Assembly (NCBI GenBank): GCA_036571765.1
Contig: BROE01000006.1
Location: forward strand, 15,422,868-15,486,867
Reading direction: 5' to 3'
Length of the DNA: 64,000 bases
Origin: Plecoglossus altivelis
Taxonomy: Eukaryota > Chordata > Actinopteri > Osmeriformes > Plecoglossidae
The notes under the pieces were generated by a model that was given only the letters and a program-made list of their open reading frames with translations, did not search any database and was not told the DNA's origin. The position numbers and the translations under genes are program-made. Positions within the stretch are counted from its first letter, which is position 1, and every line of letters starts with the position of its first letter. Shown here piece by piece: positions 37,463 to 46,400 of the stretch.

Positions 37463-40400
37463 AAGGCAAGGGTTACGATGGAAAAGCATGGGTGTTGTGG
37501 ACAAAACCCTCCGTCACACTGTAATACAATTGGCTGACAACATCTCGTCTCCAGTCTCATTGATCTATCTGGTCCAGTGTTGAAATGCTGGATGTTCTCA
37601 GAACTCTGATTGCTTGGCTTTGAGCCCCTGTCTCTGAGAGCCAGCAGAGATACAAGCAACAACATTTAACTACCCACACAAAGCACACTGGGGTCACAGG
37701 GAGAAATGAACACTTGATTCAAACTGGATTCTTTTGAACTTCAAAACGGAAAACTTTTGGAATAGCATTACAAGAAACCAATTCTCTCGCTGATAACCAT
37801 ATCGTCCATGGCCTACATAGTGTCTCAAGTTGCAGAGAGACAAGTGTGCGTGTGTGTGTGTTTGTCGGACTTACGTGGTGCTCCCTCTGCCATCTCCAGT
37901 GCTGTGATTCCCAGCGACCACAGGTCACTCTGCACGGGGAAGAACACACAGACACACCCACAGTCAAAGACAGAATTCCAAACACCAACAGAAAGATGGT
38001 TATACTCCATTTGTCTACCTTAAATATATTATTGTGTCTTACCTAAAACACAGAAGAAAAAGCTTGCTTGTAAACTTGAACTTGTGTAAAGAAGTAATGC
38101 TATTAGCATCCGAGGATAGGCCTTTGTGCATTTCCATAACTTAATGAGTTATGGAAATGCACAACATGCTAACAGTGGCTAGCTCCCTGCTTTTGACAAG
38201 GTTGAGATGCTTTTTAGCATTATGCTAATGCTAACAGCGCTAGTACTTTCCAAAACATCGTGTCACTATTTCCCACCCTGTAATCGTAGGTGGAGTCTGC
38301 ATTCTCGTCGCAGGCGATGACCTCCGGAGCCATCCAATAGGGCGTCCCGATGAACGTGTTTCTCCTGCCTATGGTCCTGTCCAACTGGGCACTCACGCCA
38401 AAGTCCACTGCAGTGATAGAGGCCGGTGAAGTACAGGGTTAGACAGATATGCACTAGGCTTGCAGGATGATTTGCTCTTTGCAAAGTCAGCTGGATTAGA
38501 GAGTGAGAAAAACAGACAGGGGAGTGTGACCATGCTATTGCTGAAACCTGATCCTTTGTGTTCTCACCAAGCAAACCTGTTGGGTTATCTCTGCACAGAA
38601 CTGAGTGGGGAACCAGATCCAACCCCCTGACCTCAAGTTTTGACCCCCCCGGCCCAGTTCTCCTCACCTAGTTTGACCTCTGCATTCTCCGTCAACAGGA
38701 CGTTCTGTCCCTTGATGTCTCTGTGGATCACATGATGGGTGTGGAGGTGCAACAGGCCCTGGACACACACACCCACATACACACAAAGACACAGGCATGC
38801 AAACACGAACGTCAGGATGCACACTCTCATGACTTCCTGCTTCAGGCCATGCTGGAGTCTGCCAGACACATGCTGGAGAATGTGTGTGTGTGCACCCTGT
38901 CCCGCACTCTCTTACAGTACTTCAAAGCAACAACAATAAACACAGGAAGTGACCGTTGTAAAATGACTCCCAGGTCACACAGACACTGATGTTCTGACTC
39001 CAGCACTCAGGGTAAACAATACTGGCCTGCGTGTGTGTGTATACTATCTGATGTTTATGTGTGGTGTGTGTGTGGCTGGTGTCTGTATGTGTGTGTATGC
39101 ATGTGTGTTTATGAGTATGTATGTGTGACTGAACCTCTCAACGTAATTCTCAGGACCTCCTATTCCCAAAAGACCCTGGCGTGCTATTTATGTATTTATC
39201 TATCCATTATCATTCTATGGGTGTAGTCACAGTGACTAATGGGACATTCTGGGAGATGTAGTTCTGACGTCGAGCAGGACTCACTCTCAGGACCTCTCGG
39301 CATATGTAGGCTATCCAGTCCTCCTTCAGGCTGTTTCCTTTGGTCTTCTTCACCAGGTCAGTCACAGAGCCGGCCCCACAGTACTCCATAACCAGCTACA
39401 CACACACACAGTTACCGATGAGCATGCAAGTCGCACACCACCACGCAGAACACACAAAAACCTGCACACAGGCGCTGGCTCTGAAAGACCATGAGACATT
39501 GCTGTCTTATTTCACAGGTGTGAAGGTTGGTAGGTAATGGAGGTTCGGTAGGTAGCGAGGTAGGGGGTCAGTTTGAGAAACTAGTGACGTACCCAGAGCT
39601 GGTCATCCTGTCCTGCAGGACTCTTCCTGACGAAGGCTCCGTAGTACGTGGCGATATTCCTGTGGTGAGAGTAGCTCCTCAGCATGTTGATCTCCAGCTT
39701 TATCTCATCTTCCTCTTCCTGACGGACAACAAGACACCCTTGGCTTAAAGGCACAGACGGCTCTAAACAGCAAGCAGGATGCAGGCTTAAAAAAAGATGT
39801 TTTGCTCAAAAAACTCGATTTCTCACAGAGATAAAGCGTGCAATGCAGGGGATGATATGAGATGACAGACACTGTCTGACTTCCTGGTTACGTTTTGGTT
39901 CACAGTTGTGATGTTTCGGCCAATAAGGATTAGATGGATCTAGCACGCACAACGGGGAAAGGATTAAGATCGATGATAGCTTTAAATGTATGTTTTAGGT
40001 TTAGAGTCAGAGGTACATTGGGATGCTTGGTTCTCTTTGTCTGGACAGTCTTCTAATCTAACCTAATTCATTTGTAGTGGTTCTAAATCTAAGGCACTAA
40101 CAAGAGGTCACTGAGACCATCCTTGTCTTCACTCTGAAATCATTCTTCACCATTTCACGTGGAGTAGACAAGATCATAATATAGAAAACAAGAGAATGAG
40201 ATGACAACATCAGTAGATTTTCCAGCCACACTAACCCAGGCTGGCTGTGTGTGTCTGTATATGTGTATGAATGTGTGCAGCATGAGGGCCTGTGGCCTGC
40301 CAACACACATGCCAATCAACAGCAGTGATGATGTCATCACTGGCACTGCCACCACCAATCAAGACTGAGGTCTTGGGAGGCCATCTTGGCATTGTGTGTT

Positions 40401-43400
40401 TGTACTGGTTGGAGCAGTATGGATATGCTTGCTGATTGGTCTATTCTGGTCCCACCCACAACTATACAGAGACTCAGGTCATCCGATGAGTTTCAAGCTG
40501 GGTAGAGTTGCACTCAGGTATGAAGACAGAAACAGACAGCTTTGCTGTAGCGAACAAGGGGACCTACAGGGGCAGGTTTGTGTGTGGGCCTGCATCTGGT
40601 GTGTGTATGTGTGGTTTGTGTGTTTTTATGTGTGTATGTAAACCCTTGGAGAACCATGACACATTGATGTGTTTCCAGTCCCAAGGGCTCTGTGGAGTCA
40701 AGCTGGTAACAAGACTCTCTCCTTCCTGCCAGGCAGGAAGCCCAGCCTTGTCACAGCCGCTGTCCTCTCCCTCTCAAACTCCGGCGCTTCCTCCACTTGC
40801 TCTTTCTTCGCCTGCCTCGCAGCCTCCGTTTCAATCCGTCTATTCCTCTGCGCCTCCCTGCCTCTGTCCCCGCATCCCTGCCTCCCCGTCCTCTCTCTCT
40901 GTTTCTGCCCAGGGTCTATCTGTCTGAAGAGGCACACTAATGGGTTGTGACTTGTTTAAACGTTTGGGGCTGTGGGGAGCAAGTTCCCAATACACGTCTT
41001 TCTATGTGAGAGAGGAGGAGAGGATGAAGGGGGAGGGAGAAGGGGAGTGTGGGGGGTGAGTGAAGAGGAGGTGTGGAGGGTGAAAGAAGAGGAGGAGGAG
41101 AACAGGATGTCAGGGAAGCGACGGAGTAGAGGAGGGGGGAGCATGGAGGAGAGAAGAGGATGGGGGAGGAGGGAAGGGTGCGAGGAGAGTGAAGTCGGTT
41201 CTGAAGTCAGTCAACCTGGCAGTGAGCCTTCTCCTAGTCTCTCCCCAGAAGATACAACAGACCATACGCCAGTGACAAAACAGGGGAGGAGGTTGAGCTT
41301 GTGTGTGTGTGACGAGAACACAAACAAAGCAACTGAGTCGGGAGAGATAGACAGAGAGAGAGTGTGTGTGTGTGCCTGTACGTGTGTGCGTGTGTGTGTA
41401 TGTATGAGTAAGGCGGACAGATGTGGTAGTTTAGGCCCCGAGGCTGTGCTGTAGTGTCATCAGGTCTCCAGTCGCCATGGTGCTGAAGCGTGATCTCGTT
41501 TTCCCTACTACCAGCTCAAGGCTACGGCAAGCTCATAAAAAGCCCATTCATATCAAAAAGCAAGATATAAAAAGTTTTTAAACCATTCAGCGCATTTGGA
41601 ATCGGAATGTACACAAACGTTAATGCTGTCTGGCGTTACGGAGAATAAATATATATATATACACACATTTTTTGTTACATGTATACTGTAACTCTCTTCA
41701 CACTACATAAATTTGGTCTATTGAAGAGATTGATCAGCTAATATTGCAGTGTGAGTTAGAGAACCACCGAGACAAAAATAGAGACAGAGTGAGAATGGGT
41801 GAGGAGAGCAAACGAGCGAGACAGAGAAACACAGAGAGAAACAGAGACAGAAGGAGAGAGTGAGAGACCTGGGCAATGCCACTGCGCTACTGCACACCTC
41901 CATCCTCCTCTGCTGAGTGTTAAGAGAGGTCCTGGAGCACGCCTGCTTTAATTAAATACTTCTGTTCCCGGACAGCAGTGTAATAATAACTGCAGGGTGT
42001 ATAGACTGGTAGACTAGGGGACAGGGCTGTACCCTGTCGAGCTCAGGGGGCCCGGAAGAAGAAGCAAGGAGGGGAAAATATTAGTGGAGGAGAGGACAGG
42101 TGAGGGAAAGTAAGGAGAGGTTAGATGAGAGAAGGAGATGAGAGGATGCTAGCATCGCGCAAGCGTCATGACCTCAGAGAAGGCAGATGATTGAACCTGC
42201 CCAAAGCAGACCCGGGCCCGTTGGGGTGTCCCCTCACTCCCAGGGATAATAAGCTCTGGTGCTCTGCATTAGCTAGCTTCATTAGCATGTCCAAAACACT
42301 GGAGGGTTAGCATAGCGCCATTAGCATTTCCCCACAACTAATAATCATTTAAATTAGCATGTAACGTCATTAGCCTTTCCTGCAGTGCTCCCTAGGCCAA
42401 CCTTGCCTAGCTGCATTAGCATTCCCCCTGACAACCCAGCACTTACCTCAGTGACGTCCATGACCTTGATGGCTGCCAGCTGTCCTGTTTTGACATGTCG
42501 GCCCTGCCAGGACACAGACAGAGTTCGGGTTAGCAGGGGAGACAAACAGACAGATTGGGAGGGCGGGGAGGGGGGTGCGGCGTACGCCAGAGTCGGCTGG
42601 GACCCCTAGCAGAAGCTAGGTCTGACAGGCGTGGGTGCTGTGTGGCCAGGTGAGTCCGACATGGACGGGGTGGGGCTGCGGACGCGGAGGCTGTCGTGAT
42701 GGCTGGCAGCAGGCGGAGGCAGCTCTGGGGCTACGCTTTGACAGCCACGGTCAGGATAGTGTTAGGACAAGTGTCTCGGCTCGTGGGGTTTTGACAGCAA
42801 AGCTCAGTGCAGAGCTAGGACAGGTACGACATTCGGTAGGGCTGGACTCAGAACAGCTGTCTTTGCTTATAGCTGTGACCTTCCGCTGGCATAGATCCTG
42901 GCTGGACCCTTAATGACTTCTCAGAAAACATTCCGGTCCAGATCATCATGCATTAATGTCACAAGTGTTGTGGTGTCACTAAGACTACTTCTAGCGACTG
43001 ACCACAACTTATAAATATCACTCCAGTCCAGTCAACTTCTTAGTGGTGTTTATGACTCGATATAGATTTACACTGTGCGGTGAGTTTAGATTGATTAGAT
43101 GATTATGCATGTATCAATACACGGAATAATACCTAATAATACAGTGATGTGGTTTATTACCATACGATGCGCATGATATGATATATGTAAGGGACAATGC
43201 CGAACGAGGTGTACAGTTTCAACTGATAATGTGACGATGCCGGTTGCTTCCGAGTCCATTATCTGGTGATATTGAGCTCCTCGAAAAACATTATGCTGCT
43301 TATACCAAGAGATTTTTCACAAGCATTATTTTATGTGTTCTTGTGTTTTGCAATAGACATCTAACGTTTTTCAACGTTTAGCAACCAATCAATGTGGCCC

Positions 43401-46400
43401 GCTCAGGTCATGTAATCAACACCGGCTGAGCTATTAGCCCGAAAGCTAACGTTATCCAAGCATGATTCAAGTCGCACATATTGAGTACGATTGAAAAACA
43501 GCACATACAATTTTACACTATGTTTGAAAAGATGAGTATCAAGCTTGCCAGCTATGTCATTGTCTTCAAATCAATATATAGAATGTATCTTGTCTTTTAT
43601 GTAAAACTAGGGCTACTACAGTACTGACGCCGGCTACAGCCTGTAGCGAGTTGAATAGCCTCGTAAATAAATGTAGCGAGTTGAGTGCCGAGCAAATAGA
43701 TGTGTAATGATTGTTGTCTATCAAAGTTGGCCCATTTCCGAACAGTAAATATAATTTCACACAATGTTCAACATCAAGGCTAGATGGCTAGCTAGCCAGC
43801 CATGCCACTGTCTCAAAATCTAATCCAGATTTTAACGAAAGAATAGTAGGTAGGCCTATGTCATATCTTTTTGGCCACAGACTGGATGAGGAAGTACTAG
43901 TAGCGAGGGATACTCATTTGCCCGCTGCCAAACAAAATCGAGTATTCACCCAGACCTAGGTAAAATAAAATACAGTACCCTGCCAACACTGTATTCAAAC
44001 AGAGATCTGTTGTCAGTTTTTCCCAGCCCTTAATGAGATCACAGGTGACATGTCTGTGGTATGTCACTTTCTCACGCACGCGCGCAAACATCGTCTCCCT
44101 CTTGCCATTTCATATGCATGATTCCCCTTTGAACATGACCGCGAACGGACCGCTACAGGTCAGCTGTGATATCAGTCGATCGTTTGCATCACTCCGTTTC
44201 TCTGTCCTCCTCGCAGAAACAACGTTGCGGCAACGAGCATCAATTTGCGAAAGAAAATGAAAGAGAGAGAGAGAGAGAGAATCTCCCCGGACGCAAAATG
44301 AGTTTCGAAAACGCGTTGGTCAATATCCCATTTCCAAATCAGAATGGGAGGGTTGATCAAATGGAACACTGAAGTGGTCGATACCTACACGCTCTGAGAT
44401 TCCTGCTATAACACCCCCCCCCCCCCCCCCCCCCTCCCATCTCTCTCTTTCACTCTGCAGTATTAGCAGTCTTGTTCACAGTCCACTAGGCCAGATTGAT
44501 GTGGTCTACTGGTCTGTCTGACAGCTATCCTGTCCATACATTAGTCTCTATGACAAATGCCATATAAATCTGGGTTAGGTTAGGCTTCGCAGTGAGGATC
44601 TTCTAAAAATTGAAATCCTTGTGGGCGTCATCTACTTTCTACAGTACTAAATATGTACATTAACATACACACTAACATACTAGAGCAGAAAGGGATGGGG
44701 GGGCAGCAGAGTTGAGCTGTCATGACCTTCTGTTCTATTCTGACGGGATGTGACATCACTGCACAGTTCTCTAGAACTCCAGAAAAAGATTGAACTGATA
44801 GAGGAGGAGAAGGGGGTGGGGGTGGGTGTAGGGATAAGAGAAAGAGAGGGGCAAACAAACTGTGCAAAAAAACATTGAGAGACGAGGAGACAGAAAGGAA
44901 GAAAGAAAGAAAAGGAGAAGTGGTAAGAGAGAAAACAATAAAATGAATGAGAGAGAAACAAAGAATTAAGGACAATTAGGGAAAGTGAGAGAAAGAGAAA
45001 GACAGGAAAGGAAAGACAGCAAGGGAGACAGTGAGAGACCGGAAGAGAGAAAAGGAGAGAGAAAGTGAGAGACAGAAAGAGAGACAAGGAGAGACCGAAA
45101 GACAGAAAAGGAGAAAGTAAGAGACAGAGAGAGAGAGAAAAGGCGAGAGAAAGTGAGGGAAGGAGGAAGGGAGGGAGGGAGGGAGGGAGGGAGCACAGTG
45201 TGTTTCCCTGGAGGGCCAGGATGCAGGCAGCAGCATCTGTGCTTCCTCTGCCTGAGTAAACTTCAATGATGTTGGGTTTTCTCCTTATGTCGCCAACCTA
45301 CATCGCTGTGTGCGAGTGTGTGTGTAGGTACATTTGCTGCACAATGCTATTCTACTAGACGGCCTGTCCCTACAATATTTCTGATCTTCACACTAACTCT
45401 GTGTCACTACGAGAAAGGTTGCCTCACTCAGAGCCTGCATGGAGCAGAGCATTTTGAGAACTGAGTGGCTCACTGGATAATCATATTAGTTGATAGTATA
45501 ATGCAGTATTATTACACTTACATTACTGTCTCTTTGGCACACTTTACTTTTCCCTATTTTTCCAACTCAGTCTCTCGCTCTCGCTTTCTCACTCCAATTC
45601 AACAAAAGACACATTCTATTTAAGAGGTTTCTCATCAGCAAATGTTACCATGAATTAGGGTCAAGAAAGACAACACACAAACACACACACACAAACCAAA
45701 CTACAGCAGTTAGAACCAAACAACAAACATTCACCCCACAATAACACTGCTCGCCATCAACACATACACACTCATCACACACACCAACACCTAACACACA
45801 GCTAGAACATAGTAGAACTACACACAGCCAGACTGAAAAATGAAACAGAGAAATACTTCATCCTGTGCCCCAGAGGCTGAAATCTAGAATAAGACATTAC
45901 CACTACTAGATGACTCTATGGGATCTGTCTTCATGACGAAAGAAATAACAATGCTTTTGATCTAAACCCCGTTTATTACCTATTTACATGTTAGTTAGCA
46001 AGGGTCTAATGAAATGGATTGTGATAAGAATTTAGAAAGATTAAACAAATAAGATTGAACTTGTACGTCGCCACCTCCGTCACTCTCCTTCTGAGAGAAA
46101 ATCTGCTGTTTTCCTACAGACTTCCTGTTTTCCCAGCTTGTCATCAATACAAATTGATCGGTGCACTAAACTGATGGCGCTTGTAGCGTATTGCTTTTGC
46201 GGTGCGAGGCACAGCCCGGCATGACCAGCTGGAGGCAGAAGCGATGACCTTGTTTAGGAATCTCCCGAGGCCGACTCGCCAACCGTGCCACATTGGGAAT
46301 ATCCTCTGTGCCCACTCTCTCTCTCCATCGCTCTGCCCCTTCCCTCCCCCATCCCCTCTCCCTCCCCCCCCCCTCGTCTCCCCCTCTCCCCCCCCTCTCT

